From Prevotella sp. (GTDB taxonomy: Bacteria > Bacteroidota > Bacteroidia > Bacteroidales > Bacteroidaceae), in NCBI GenBank assembly GCA_017458125.1, contig JAFTGB010000004.1, positions 62,001 to 126,000 on the forward strand: a stretch of DNA of 64,000 bases, given 5' to 3'. The notes beneath the pieces are model-generated. The model saw nothing but the letters and a program-made list of their open reading frames with translations. It was not told the DNA's origin and did not search any database. A program made the position numbers and the translations under genes. Shown here one piece after another: positions 41,498-49,987 of the stretch. Within the stretch, counting starts at the first letter, position 1, and each line of letters begins with the position of its first letter.

Positions 41498-43888
41498 TTA
41501 CTTTTGCAAAGTCACCCGTTCGGTAAACACATTCCTGCCCGGGCGGGCTGTCCGCTGGCTGCCCGAGTAGGGCATGCGGACGAGGGCTTGGCTGTGGGGC
41601 GGCATGTCGACGGTGAGGGTGAACAGGTTGCCCGCTATGCGCCACGAAGCCTTGACGCCGTCGGACTCGCCGTTGCACCAGGTGAGGTCGCCCATGGGGT
41701 GGGGAGCCACGACGGTCTTGCCGTGCTCGCGCCAGATGCCTAAGAGGTAGGGCACGAGCAGGTTGTTCAGGTGACCCATCATGAAGTGGTTCATGGAGGC
41801 TCCGTGCTCCGGGTTCCACTGCTCGGTGAGCGTGGTGTGGCCCAGCTTTATCTGGTAGCCGTAGCCCGGCACGTCATAGTGGTTGAGCATGCGGTACAGC
41901 AGTTCCTGCCGGCCGTTGTGGATGAGTGCGCTGAACAGGTAGCGGTTGCCTACGTCGCCCGTCGTCAGCCGGTCGCCGTGGGCGTGGATGTCGTCGGTGA
42001 GCACCTGCAGCACGCCCTCGCGGTCGCCCTCCGGCACGAGTCCCATCTCTAACGCTATGGCCTGTGCGCACTGGCTTCCCGTGCCCACGCGGTATGTCGC
42101 GGCGTCGTAGAACTCGCGCTGGAATGCCGCCTTGATACTGTCGGCCCTCGGCTCGCCCATCAGCTTGTTCCACCAGTAGTAGTGCGCCGTCGACACTAAC
42201 GGCATGGGAGTGTTCTGGGCGAAGCCTGCCCGGCGCGGGCCGTAGTCGTACCAGTCGCCCAGTCCCTGCCTCAGTATGTATGCTGAGTCCTGCGTGGCCA
42301 AGTAGTCCACGTAGCGTTTCATCTGCTTGCGGTACTTCCTCACCATGCTGTCGTCGCCGTAGTAGTCCTGATAGAGGAAGGGCAGGGCGATGAAGGCGCC
42401 GCCCCACTCGGGCGACTCAAGGAACGGCGGTGCCCACGACCCCTCGAAGACGCACAGGTTGGGCGCTATCTCGGGCAGCGCTCCGTTGGGAAACTGCGCG
42501 TCGGCTATCTGCTGCAGCGTCTGCTCTATCATCGTGCGGCAGTCGTAGTTGGCCGTCAGTCCCTCGCCGTTGAGCCAGTCCTGCTCCAGCCAGCCCAGCT
42601 TCTCGCGGTGCGGGCAGTCGGTCCACACGCTCTGCCAGTTGCTGCGTATGGCGCGGTCGATGATGCGGTAGGCGTCGTTCAGCAGCGGGTTGGAGCACTC
42701 GAACGCCCCCGTCTTGGGTGCCGAGTTGTAGACGAAGCACGACTCCACCTTGCGCAGCACCTCGATGTCGCCCTCCACCTGCAGGTAGCGGAAACCGTAG
42801 TAGGAGAAACGGGGATGCCATTCTTTTGAGGTTTGAGGTTTGAAGTTTGAAGTTTGAAGTGTATGTTTTGAGGTTTGAAGTTTGAAGGTTGAAGTTTGAA
42901 GTGTATTTTCGTTTTCATCTTCGTTTTCGTTTCCTAATATATACGTATAGTAATGCGGACGGCCCGTCTGCCGCTGGTTCACCAGTCCCTCGGCTGTCAG
43001 CGTCTCGCCGGGCGTCAGCTTCAGCCGCTGGCCGGCCTTGCCCTGAACGGTGATTTCGGGGAACCCGCTCAGGTTCTGCCCCATGTCGAGCACTAAGAGC
43101 GTGTCGCACTTGAGGATGGTGTCCTGCACGGCGTAACGCTCCATGATTTTCACCGGCCGGGCTATCTGCCGACGCAGCACGCCGCGCGGGGGCTCCTGAA
43201 CGACGACGGGGCGCCAGCCGGTAGGGGTGATGCGGGCGTCGTAGTCCTCGCCGCCATAGATGCTGTTGAACGTGACGGGGCTGGGAGCCCACAGCCATGA
43301 GCGGTCGCTGACCACCTCCTGCGTCGTGCCGTCCTCGTAGTTGACGACGAGGCGCAACAGCAGGGTGGGCGGACCGAACGACACCTTCATCTTGGCGTAG
43401 CGGCGGCCGTGTTCGTTGTAGAAGCCGTTGCCTAACAGCACCTGGATGATGTTTTTAGTTTTTAGTGTTGAGTGTTGAGTTTTGGGTGCTGAGAGGTGGG
43501 CGGTGACATCGTACGAGTTATAAAAAATGGTCTTGTCGTAGTCGCTCCACAGCGGGGCCATCACGTCGTCGCCCACCTTGCGCCCGTTCAGCGTCAGCTC
43601 GTAGAAGCCGAGGCCGCAGACGTAGACCGTGGCCTGTCTGACGCGTCCCCTTAGCCTGACGTCGCGTCTGACGTAGATGCTGCGGTCGGCCAGCGGGTCG
43701 ACGGCCGTCCAGGCCTGCTTGACGGCAGGCTCCTTCAGCTTCGCCCCCGTGTAGTTGCGCCCCTCGGGGATGTGGGCGTCCTGACGCGTCAGGGCTCCTA
43801 TCCATTGGGCCGTTCCGAACTCGTTCTGTGCCACGCTCAGCGTCATGCACCCTATCACCAGGAATGAGATAACCAGCAGTCGTTTCAT
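41498..43888 (-). CDS. GH78 alpha-L-rhamnosidase
   Basis: 796 residues with signal peptide 1-20 (LSVAQ). N-terminal beta domains (about 25-330: VYVCGLGFYELTLNGRKVGDDVMAPLWSDYDKTIFYNSYDVT; DMGQNLSGFPEI) lead to the (alpha/alpha)6 GH78 domain (about 420-720) with WTDCPHREKLGWLEQDW, which carries family catalytic acidic residues, and TEQWNPEHGASMNHFMMG. It removes terminal alpha-L-rhamnose from pectin-like glycans or glycosides. Two micro-repeat insertions break the N-terminal part: QTSxFKxQTSK-type (42829-42930) and APKTQHSTLKTK (43451-43493). Both are in frame and in loops. No operon partner. Confidence 0.9.
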   Translation of the reverse strand: MKRLLVISFLVIGCMTLSVAQNEFGTAQWIGALTRQDAHIPEGRNYTGAKLKEPAVKQAWTAVDPLADRSIYVRRDVRLRGRVRQATVYVCGLGFYELTLNGRKVGDDVMAPLWSDYDKTIFYNSYDVTAHLSAPKTQHSTLKTKNIIQVLLGNGFYNEHGRRYAKMKVSFGPPTLLLRLVVNYEDGTTQEVVSDRSWLWAPSPVTFNSIYGGEDYDARITPTGWRPVVVQEPPRGVLRRQIARPVKIMERYAVQDTILKCDTLLVLDMGQNLSGFPEITVQGKAGQRLKLTPGETLTAEGLVNQRQTGRPHYYTYILGNENEDENENTLQTSTFKLQTSKHTLQTSNFKPQTSKEWHPRFSYYGFRYLQVEGDIEVLRKVESCFVYNSAPKTGAFECSNPLLNDAYRIIDRAIRSNWQSVWTDCPHREKLGWLEQDWLNGEGLTANYDCRTMIEQTLQQIADAQFPNGALPEIAPNLCVFEGSWAPPFLESPEWGGAFIALPFLYQDYYGDDSMVRKYRKQMKRYVDYLATQDSAYILRQGLGDWYDYGPRRAGFAQNTPMPLVSTAHYYWWNKLMGEPRADSIKAAFQREFYDAATYRVGTGSQCAQAIALEMGLVPEGDREGVLQVLTDDIHAHGDRLTTGDVGNRYLFSALIHNGRQELLYRMLNHYDVPGYGYQIKLGHTTLTEQWNPEHGASMNHFMMGHLNNLLVPYLLGIWREHGKTVVAPHPMGDLTWCNGESDGVKASWRIAGNLFTLTVDMPPHSQALVRMPYSGSQRTARPGRNVFTERVTLQK
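42829..42930. repeat. 7-nt micro-repeat (ACTTCAA) inside the GH78 gene
   Basis: About ten ACTTCAA/CCTCAAA units on the minus strand, followed by GAAAACGAAGAT units, encode about 34 extra residues between YTYILG and WHPRFSYYG. The direct junction of those two flanks would read as normal GH78. Confidence 0.75.
43451..43493. repeat. second micro-repeat inside the GH78 gene
   Basis: AACTCAACACTCAACACTAA units on the minus strand encode APKTQHSTLKTKN between YDVTAHLS and IIQVLLGNGFYNE. Confidence 0.65.
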
Positions 43889-43964
43889 GCTGAAAAGACG
43901 TGCGCCCCATGCGCTTTGTCATCAATTTAAGGGCCGCGAGGTTGGCGGTTTTCAAATTATTGTG

Positions 43965-43972
43965 TACCTTTG
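43965..43972 (+). promoter_or_regulatory. priA -7 promoter element TACCTTTG
   Basis: TACCTTTG ends 7 nt before the priA ATG, so the leader is only a few nt at most. It rules out upstream starts in the open frame. Confidence 0.65.
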
Positions 43973-43979
43973 CATTCCA

Positions 43980-46271
43980 ATGCGATATGCCGACGTCATC
44001 TTGCCAGTGCCCCTGCAGGGCATGTTCACCTACGCCGTAGCCCAAGGCACGGTGCCGCAGGTGGGCATGCGCGTGCTGGTCAGCTTCGGGCGGTCCAAGC
44101 AGTACGTCGGTCTGGTGGCCCGACTGCACGACACGAAGCCCGAGGGCTACGAGGTGAAGGAGATACTGCAGGTGATGGACGCGCAACCTGTGGTGACCAG
44201 CCGCCAGCTCAGCCTGTGGCAGTGGATCAGCGACTACTACCTGTCGCCCATTGGCGACGTCTACAAGGCCGCGCTGCCCGCAGGACTGAAGGCCGAGGAC
44301 GGCTACCGTCCGAAGATGGAGACCTATGTGCGGCTGACCGAGGCCTACCGCAGCGCGGCCGCCCTGCATGTGGCGCTGAACGTGCTGGCGCGTGCCAGGA
44401 AGCAGTTGGAGGCTTTTACCTGCTATCTGGAACTGTCGCACTGGGACCAGATAGACAATGAGGAATGGGGAATGGGGAATGAGGAATGTCCGCCTGCGGC
44501 GGTGAGCGTGACGCGCGAAGAGCTGCTCAACGCCAGTCAGGCATCGTCAGAGACCGTGCGCCTGTTGGAGAAGCGCGGCATGCTGGAGTGCTACGAGCTG
44601 GAGGTGGGACGCCTGAACCATGGCGGCGACTACCGCCCGGACCTCGTCAAGCCCCTCAGTGCCGCCCAGCAGGATGCGTACAACGCCATACTGATGTCGA
44701 TGATGAAGAAGCGCGTCACACTGCTGCACGGCGTGACGGGCAGCGGCAAGACGGAGATATACATCCACCTCATACAGCGCGCCCTGGAGCGCAAGGAGCA
44801 GGTGCTCTACCTGCTGCCCGAGATAGCGCTGACCGTTCAGATGATGCAGCGTCTGCAGCGTATCTTCGGCAACCGCCTGGGCATCTACCACTCCAAATAC
44901 AGTGACGCCGAGCGCGTCGAGATATGGCAGAAACAGCTGTCGCAGAACCCCTACGACGTCATCTTGGGCGCACGCTCGGCGGTGTTCCTGCCCTTCCAGC
45001 GCTTAGGACTCGTCATCGTGGACGAGGAGCACGAGACCAGCTACAAGCAGCAGGACCCCGCACCCCGCTACCACGCCCGCAGTGCCGCCATCATGCTGGC
45101 CCACCAGACCGGGGGAGCCACCGTGCTCCTGGGAACGGCCACGCCCTCCTTGGAGAGCTACCACAACGCCCGCTGCGGCAAGTACGGGCTGGTGGAGCTG
45201 AAGGAGCGCTACAAGGGCATGCTGCTGCCCGAGATACAGGTGGTGGACACCGCCGACCTGCAGCGTCGCAAGATGATGGCAGGGCCGTTCTCGCCCCTGC
45301 TGCTGACACGCGTACGCGAGGCCTTGGAGCGCGGCGAGCAGGCCATCCTGTTCCAGAACCGCCGCGGCTTCGCCCCTGTGGTGGAGTGCCAGCAGTGCGG
45401 CTGGGTGCCCACATGCCAGCACTGCGACGTCAAGCTGACGTTGCACCGCCAGATGGGGCAGCTGACGTGCCACTACTGCGGCTTCACCTACCGCGTGCCT
45501 ACGGAGTGTCCGTGCTGCGGCAGCACCGACTTGCGCACGCGTGGCTACGGCACCGAGAAGCTGGAGCAGCAGGTGCGTGAGGTGTTCCCCGAAGCCCGCG
45601 TGGCGCGTATGGACCTGGACACCACGCGTACGCGCAACGCCTACGAGCGCATCATCAGCGACTTCAGCGCGGGGCGCACCAACGTGCTCATCGGCACGCA
45701 GATGGTGTCCAAGGGACTGGACTTCGACCGCGTCTCGGTGGTGGGCATCGTCAATGCCGACGCTATGCTGAACATGCCGGACTTCCGCGCCTACGAGCAC
45801 GCCTACATGATGATGGCGCAGGTCAGCGGACGCGCAGGGCGCAAGGACCGCCGCGGACTCGTGGTGCTGCAGACCAAGCAGAAGGAGGCACCGGTCGTCG
45901 GCTACGTGGTGCGCAACGACTATGGCGCGCTCTACCGTGACCTCATTGCCGAGCGGCAGGCCTTCCGCTATCCGCCCTTCTGTCACCTGATATACGTCTT
46001 CCTCAAGCACCGCCATGACAGCGTGGTGCAGACGGCTGCCGCAGAGCTGGGCACGCTGCTGCGCCAGTGGTTCGGCAACCGCGTGTTAGGCCCCGACAAG
46101 CCTGCGGTGGCCAAGGTGAAGCAGCAGAACATCCGCAAGCTGGTGCTCAAGCTGGAGACGGGCATCGACATGGCGCGCGTGCGCCAATACCTGCTGAAAG
46201 CGCAGTCGCAGATGCTGGCCGACAAGCGCTACGCGTCGCTGACCGTGTACTACGATGCCGACCCGACGTAA
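43980..46271 (+). CDS. priA: primosomal protein N' (replication restart helicase)
   Basis: 763 residues from ATG 43980, right after the promoter; the open frame back to 43845 crosses the GH78 start region and is not used. A 3'-DNA-binding domain (about 5-100) precedes Walker A GVTGSGKTEIY, Walker B VDEEHETSYKQQ, a zinc cluster with paired cysteines (CQQCGWVPTCQHC, CHYCG, CPCCGS), and helicase motifs GTQMVSKGLDFDRVSVVGI and QVSGRAGRKDRRG. It reloads the replisome at stalled forks. A GGAATGGG micro-repeat (44455-44488) adds about 12 residues (DNEEWGMGNEEC) at about 159-171. Confidence 0.93.
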   Translation: MRYADVILPVPLQGMFTYAVAQGTVPQVGMRVLVSFGRSKQYVGLVARLHDTKPEGYEVKEILQVMDAQPVVTSRQLSLWQWISDYYLSPIGDVYKAALPAGLKAEDGYRPKMETYVRLTEAYRSAAALHVALNVLARARKQLEAFTCYLELSHWDQIDNEEWGMGNEECPPAAVSVTREELLNASQASSETVRLLEKRGMLECYELEVGRLNHGGDYRPDLVKPLSAAQQDAYNAILMSMMKKRVTLLHGVTGSGKTEIYIHLIQRALERKEQVLYLLPEIALTVQMMQRLQRIFGNRLGIYHSKYSDAERVEIWQKQLSQNPYDVILGARSAVFLPFQRLGLVIVDEEHETSYKQQDPAPRYHARSAAIMLAHQTGGATVLLGTATPSLESYHNARCGKYGLVELKERYKGMLLPEIQVVDTADLQRRKMMAGPFSPLLLTRVREALERGEQAILFQNRRGFAPVVECQQCGWVPTCQHCDVKLTLHRQMGQLTCHYCGFTYRVPTECPCCGSTDLRTRGYGTEKLEQQVREVFPEARVARMDLDTTRTRNAYERIISDFSAGRTNVLIGTQMVSKGLDFDRVSVVGIVNADAMLNMPDFRAYEHAYMMMAQVSGRAGRKDRRGLVVLQTKQKEAPVVGYVVRNDYGALYRDLIAERQAFRYPPFCHLIYVFLKHRHDSVVQTAAAELGTLLRQWFGNRVLGPDKPAVAKVKQQNIRKLVLKLETGIDMARVRQYLLKAQSQMLADKRYASLTVYYDADPT
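44455..44488 (+). repeat. GGAATGGG micro-repeat inside priA
   Basis: Four GAATG(GG/AG) units in frame inside an essential-type gene, between SHWDQI and PPAAVSVTREELL. Confidence 0.65.
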
Positions 46272-46313
46272 GCCGCGGAAACGAGATTACACATTATTAA
46301 TATATAAAGCAAC

Positions 46314-48221
46314 ATGCTTATGAAGAAAATTTTTACCCTTTTGGTTGTCCTGGCACTTGCTGGGGCAACAGTCGCGCAGACTCAGGTGCTGCGCAAGTCT
46401 GCGAACGTCAAGACACTGTCGGTGAAGAAACAGAACAGGGCCTTCAACCAAGTCTGGTGGGGCTATGCCGATGCTAATGAGCAAATGGGCGGCTTGGGCG
46501 TCCAAGCTGCCGACACCTACCATTGCGCTATCTACATTCCGGGCACCAACGCCATGGCATTAGGCAAGGCTGTGCGTTCCGTGCGCTTCTTTCTGGACGC
46601 ACCTCATGCCGCAGATGTCAAGGCCTGGCTTTCCACCACGCTTCCCTCATCGGCCGATGCTGCCGACGTGGAGACGGTCAGCGTGAGCAGCGGCAATCCC
46701 GGCGGAATGGTTGAGGCGTCGTTCACCACTGGCAAGACCATTGCGAAGGATGGCCTCTACGTGGGCTATACGTTCACGATTACGGAGGCGGAAACGGAGA
46801 ACGACATGTACCCCATTTCCGTCATTTACCAGGAGGACGTTGCCAATGCCTTGCTCCTCAGAACGGACAATGCTGTCAAGAGTTGGAGCGACATGAACGG
46901 ACAGGGCTACGGACGCCTCTACATGGAGGTGCAGCTTGAAGGCGACTTCGCTACTAACGCTGCCACGCCGGCAACCTTCAGAATGCCCGTAGCCGTGCAG
47001 GGCGGTACGGTCACCGTGGCCGTTCCCGTCAGTGGCGGAGGCGTGAACGCCGTCGAGAGCATTGACTACACCGTCACCACCGACGGCGCAACCGGCGAGG
47101 AGCAGCACGCTACGGCAGCATCGCCCATCGCCATTGGTGTCGACGGCTATGTGAACATCGAGCTGGCTGCTGACGACGCCGTGGGCCAGATTAAGCAGAA
47201 GACGCTGACCATCACCAAGGTGAACGGTAAGGCCAACGAGGCTGTCGCCAAGACTGTCGACTTCTCGCTGGCCACCGTCGACCACTATGTCGACCACCGC
47301 GTGGTCGTAGAGGAGTACACGGGCACGGGCTGCGGCTGGTGTCCGCGCGGCATCGTCGGTATGGAGAAGCTGAACAAACAGTTCGGCGACGCCTTTGTGG
47401 GCATAGCCATCCACCAGTACAACTCGGCTGATGCCATGTATATGGCCAAGAACAGCTATGCGAGCTTGACCTTCGAGGGCGCTCCGCAGTGCACCGTCGA
47501 GCGCAGATACTACACTGACCCGTATTACGGCATCACGGGCGACATCATCGGCGACGTGCAGGCCGCCATGGATTATGCTGCCTTGGTCGGTGTGGAGGTC
47601 GAGGGCGTGTGGAACGACGACCAGACACAGGTCAACGCCACGGCTACCGTCGAGTCGCTCATTGAGGGTGCCGGATACAACGTGGAGTTCGTGCTCGTCG
47701 GCGACGGACTGAAGGGCAGCGGAACCGCCTGGAACCAGGCAAACTTTTACAATCAGTACACGATGTCGCAGCTGCCTGCCGACTTGAAGCAGTTCGGCTC
47801 TGGTGGTGCCAATGGCAACAGGACGCTTACCGGATGGACATTCAATGACGTTGCGCTCTGCAGCTCGTACGTCAGCGGCAGCAATCAGGCTCAGGCTCTT
47901 GAGAACCTGACGACGACGGAACCTGCCACCAGCTCCTACACGCTGACCCTGCCCACGAAGACGACGCTGAAAAACGCCATCAAGAAGGATAAGGTCTATG
48001 TCGTTGCCCTGTTAGTCAACAGTGACGGTGTGGTGGAGAATGCCGCCAAGGCCAAGGTCGTCGAGAAAGGCGACGTCGACGGCATTGCCGGCAACAAGGC
48101 CTCGGCTGCCGTCGTGACGGCCCGCTACACGCTGGACGGTCGTCGCATCGACGCCCCGCAGCGTGGTCTGAACATTGTCAAGATGAGTGACGGCACCATC
48201 CGCAAGGTGATGGTGAAGTGA
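46314..48221 (+). CDS. Omp28-like exported protein with thioredoxin CGWC motif and type IX-like tail
   Basis: 635 residues; an inner ATG at 46320 (MKKIFTLL) could also start it. Signal peptide to about residue 22 (ATVAQT). An N-terminal beta region (about 40-320) precedes an Omp28/thioredoxin-like domain that begins HRVVVEEYTGTGCGWCPRG, with redox pair Cys340-Gly-Trp-Cys343, and continues IAIHQYNSADAM and FEGAPQCTVERR. The C-terminus (RYTLDGRRIDAPQRGLNIVKM plus basic end) fits a sorting tail. Surface or secreted, possibly redox-active. It begins 42 nt after priA, perhaps from its own promoter, which I could not see. Confidence 0.75.
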   Translation: MLMKKIFTLLVVLALAGATVAQTQVLRKSANVKTLSVKKQNRAFNQVWWGYADANEQMGGLGVQAADTYHCAIYIPGTNAMALGKAVRSVRFFLDAPHAADVKAWLSTTLPSSADAADVETVSVSSGNPGGMVEASFTTGKTIAKDGLYVGYTFTITEAETENDMYPISVIYQEDVANALLLRTDNAVKSWSDMNGQGYGRLYMEVQLEGDFATNAATPATFRMPVAVQGGTVTVAVPVSGGGVNAVESIDYTVTTDGATGEEQHATAASPIAIGVDGYVNIELAADDAVGQIKQKTLTITKVNGKANEAVAKTVDFSLATVDHYVDHRVVVEEYTGTGCGWCPRGIVGMEKLNKQFGDAFVGIAIHQYNSADAMYMAKNSYASLTFEGAPQCTVERRYYTDPYYGITGDIIGDVQAAMDYAALVGVEVEGVWNDDQTQVNATATVESLIEGAGYNVEFVLVGDGLKGSGTAWNQANFYNQYTMSQLPADLKQFGSGGANGNRTLTGWTFNDVALCSSYVSGSNQAQALENLTTTEPATSSYTLTLPTKTTLKNAIKKDKVYVVALLVNSDGVVENAAKAKVVEKGDVDGIAGNKASAAVVTARYTLDGRRIDAPQRGLNIVKMSDGTIRKVMVK

Positions 48222-48230
48222 TGATCATTT

Positions 48231-48309
48231 AGAAGCAAGAGGCAAGAGGCAAGAAGCAAGAGAATACTCAAACATCAGACATTTCTCTTGCTTCTTGCCT
48301 CTTGCTTCT
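48231..48309. terminator. repeat-built hairpin terminator between converging genes
   Basis: AGAAGCAAGAGGCAAGAGGC and further units form the left arm (48231-48262). TCTCTTGCTTCTTGCCTCTT and further units form the right arm (48283-48309). The loop is 20 nt. It overlaps the stop codon of the FadL-like gene. Pairing is nearly perfect, but there is no long T-run. Confidence 0.75.
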
Positions 48310-49828
48310 AAAAATCTAACTGAATGCCGGCACCAAACACGCGGTTGGTGCGGGTGAAGTGGTCGCTGATGCCTTCTGCCGGGTAGTTGTCGCGCTTGTA
48401 GGTGCCGTAGTTGGTCTGGAAGTAGGCAGCCGACAGCGTGATGTTCTCCTTCACCTTGTAGCTGAAGCCCAGACCGATGCTGTAGCTGTTGACGACGAAC
48501 GACATGTCGCTCATGTACTTGTCGTCCAGACCGTAGCGCGTCAGCTGTCCGCCGCACGACACGTTGAGCTTCGGTGTGACGTCCCACTCCACACCGGCCA
48601 GGAACTCGTTGGTGTTGTGGCGCAGCAGGTCTTGCGAGTTGTTATACCAGTTGGCGTCCTTGTCGAAGTAGTGGTGCCAGCCCAGATTGAGGCTCACCAC
48701 GTCGATGGGCTTCCACTGGGCTCCGATGGAGAGCAGGGCGGGGGAGTCCTCGTTCACCTTCTCGCCGTCGCGGAACCTGTTGACGGCGGCAATCTCGCTG
48801 GCCTCGTTGACCGTCGACTCGTTCTTCATGCGCAGCTGGGTCTTGAACTCATACTTGGCAGCGAAGTTGAAGTCGCTGACTTTGTAGTGAACACCGATGA
48901 CGGGAGCAATGCCCACACCGTCCTGGTTGCTTAGCAGGTTGACGCCGTCGGCATACTTCTGCAGCTGGTTCAGGCTGGCCTTGGTGCCTTCGAGCTGCAC
49001 CTGCTGGGCCGTGAGCTGCTGCTGGGTGGCTATCAGCTCAGCGGGAACGGGAACACCGGCGGCCTCGTACTGCGCAATGCCGGCGTTGACCTGTGCCAGT
49101 CCGGCGTTGACTTTTTCAAGACCGTTGCTGACGGTGGCCGACGACGTCTGCAGGAAGTCGGAGAAACCGACGTATCCGCCCTCGGTCTTCACCATGATGT
49201 TGCTGATTTTTGCCTTGTACGTGGCGTCGCCGTAGAGCAGTCGCAGACCGCCATAGACCGCCAGGTTTGGGTATATCTTGTAGGCAGCACCCAACTGCAC
49301 ACCGTAGTAGTATTGACGACCTTTCATGTAGCCCTCCATGTCGTAGCCCTGTGCGCCGAGGGGTTGCAGCATGGCTGCGATGTTACCCACCACGCTCTCG
49401 AAGGAACCCAAGCCGTCGGCAAACTCGCACGAGCCGCCGCCGCCAGGCACCGACAGGTTGAACTGCACGCTCCAGTTGCCTTTGTTATAGGCTCCCTGCA
49501 GCGACGGAATGATGGGGGCATCGGCCACGCCCTCAAACTCCTTGGTGGCGTTTCCGCCGTTCTTCTTGCCAAGGGCAAAGGCGGGGTTGGTCGAAGTGAT
49601 GGTACGCGTCTGGTGTGCATACTGCCAGTTGAAGGCTACGTGGAAGCCTTCCGACATGAAAGCCACACCAGCGGGGTTAGAATAGACGCCGTCAAGTCCT
49701 ACGGCTGCGTCGCGTGCAGGGTTCTTTAGAAAGAGGATGCTTTGGTTGGTGTTGGTGACGATGCCGCCGGCATAGGCGCTCGTCATGGTCATCGTGAAAA
49801 CAATGAAGGATGCTAAAAACTTTTTCAT
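48308..49828 (-). CDS. OmpP1/FadL-family outer-membrane protein
   Basis: 506 residues with signal peptide 1-20 (TSAYAGG). FadL pattern: an N-terminal plug (FLKNPARDAAVGLDGVYSNPAGVAFMSEGF), an outer-membrane barrel (LGLRLLYGDATYKAKI-like strands), and a final strand FGAGIQLDF. A coiled insert (about 215-285: VNAGLAQVNAGIAQYEAAGV, TQQQLTAQQVQLEGTKASL) is unusually long. The family passes hydrophobic compounds through the outer membrane. Promoter at 49860-49867. Confidence 0.85.
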   Translation of the reverse strand: MKKFLASFIVFTMTMTSAYAGGIVTNTNQSILFLKNPARDAAVGLDGVYSNPAGVAFMSEGFHVAFNWQYAHQTRTITSTNPAFALGKKNGGNATKEFEGVADAPIIPSLQGAYNKGNWSVQFNLSVPGGGGSCEFADGLGSFESVVGNIAAMLQPLGAQGYDMEGYMKGRQYYYGVQLGAAYKIYPNLAVYGGLRLLYGDATYKAKISNIMVKTEGGYVGFSDFLQTSSATVSNGLEKVNAGLAQVNAGIAQYEAAGVPVPAELIATQQQLTAQQVQLEGTKASLNQLQKYADGVNLLSNQDGVGIAPVIGVHYKVSDFNFAAKYEFKTQLRMKNESTVNEASEIAAVNRFRDGEKVNEDSPALLSIGAQWKPIDVVSLNLGWHHYFDKDANWYNNSQDLLRHNTNEFLAGVEWDVTPKLNVSCGGQLTRYGLDDKYMSDMSFVVNSYSIGLGFSYKVKENITLSAAYFQTNYGTYKRDNYPAEGISDHFTRTNRVFGAGIQLDF

Positions 49829-49859
49829 CTTTTAAACACTTTTTTTCTAAAAACGGCTG

Positions 49860-49867
49860 CAAAGGTA
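49860..49867 (-). promoter_or_regulatory. -7 promoter element TACCTTTG of the FadL-like gene
   Basis: TACCTTTG on the minus strand, 31 nt before the ATG. Confidence 0.65.
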
Positions 49868-49926
49868 GTGGTATTGCACAAAACGCGAAAGAAAGTGCAA
49901 AAGATATTAACTCTTATTAACCAAAA

Positions 49927-49963
49927 ACTGCACACTTCCTGCACAAAAGTGCGAAAGTGTGCA
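49927..49963. terminator. hairpin downstream of the 7TM-HD gene
   Basis: TGCACACTT and AAGTGTGCA enclose GCAC-AAAA-GTGC, a compact stem. It could end the minus-strand transcript from 52 kb. No T-run. The TGCACAC motif resembles the REP-like palindromes at 41.0 and 55.0 kb. Confidence 0.5.
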
Positions 49964-49987
49964 TAAAAGTGTGTGCGCAAACACGTC

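Noticed and set aside
43845-43979. Upstream part of the priA frame
   Set aside because: It overlaps the start of GH78 and precedes the priA promoter; ATG 43980 gives the standard PriA start MRYADVILP.
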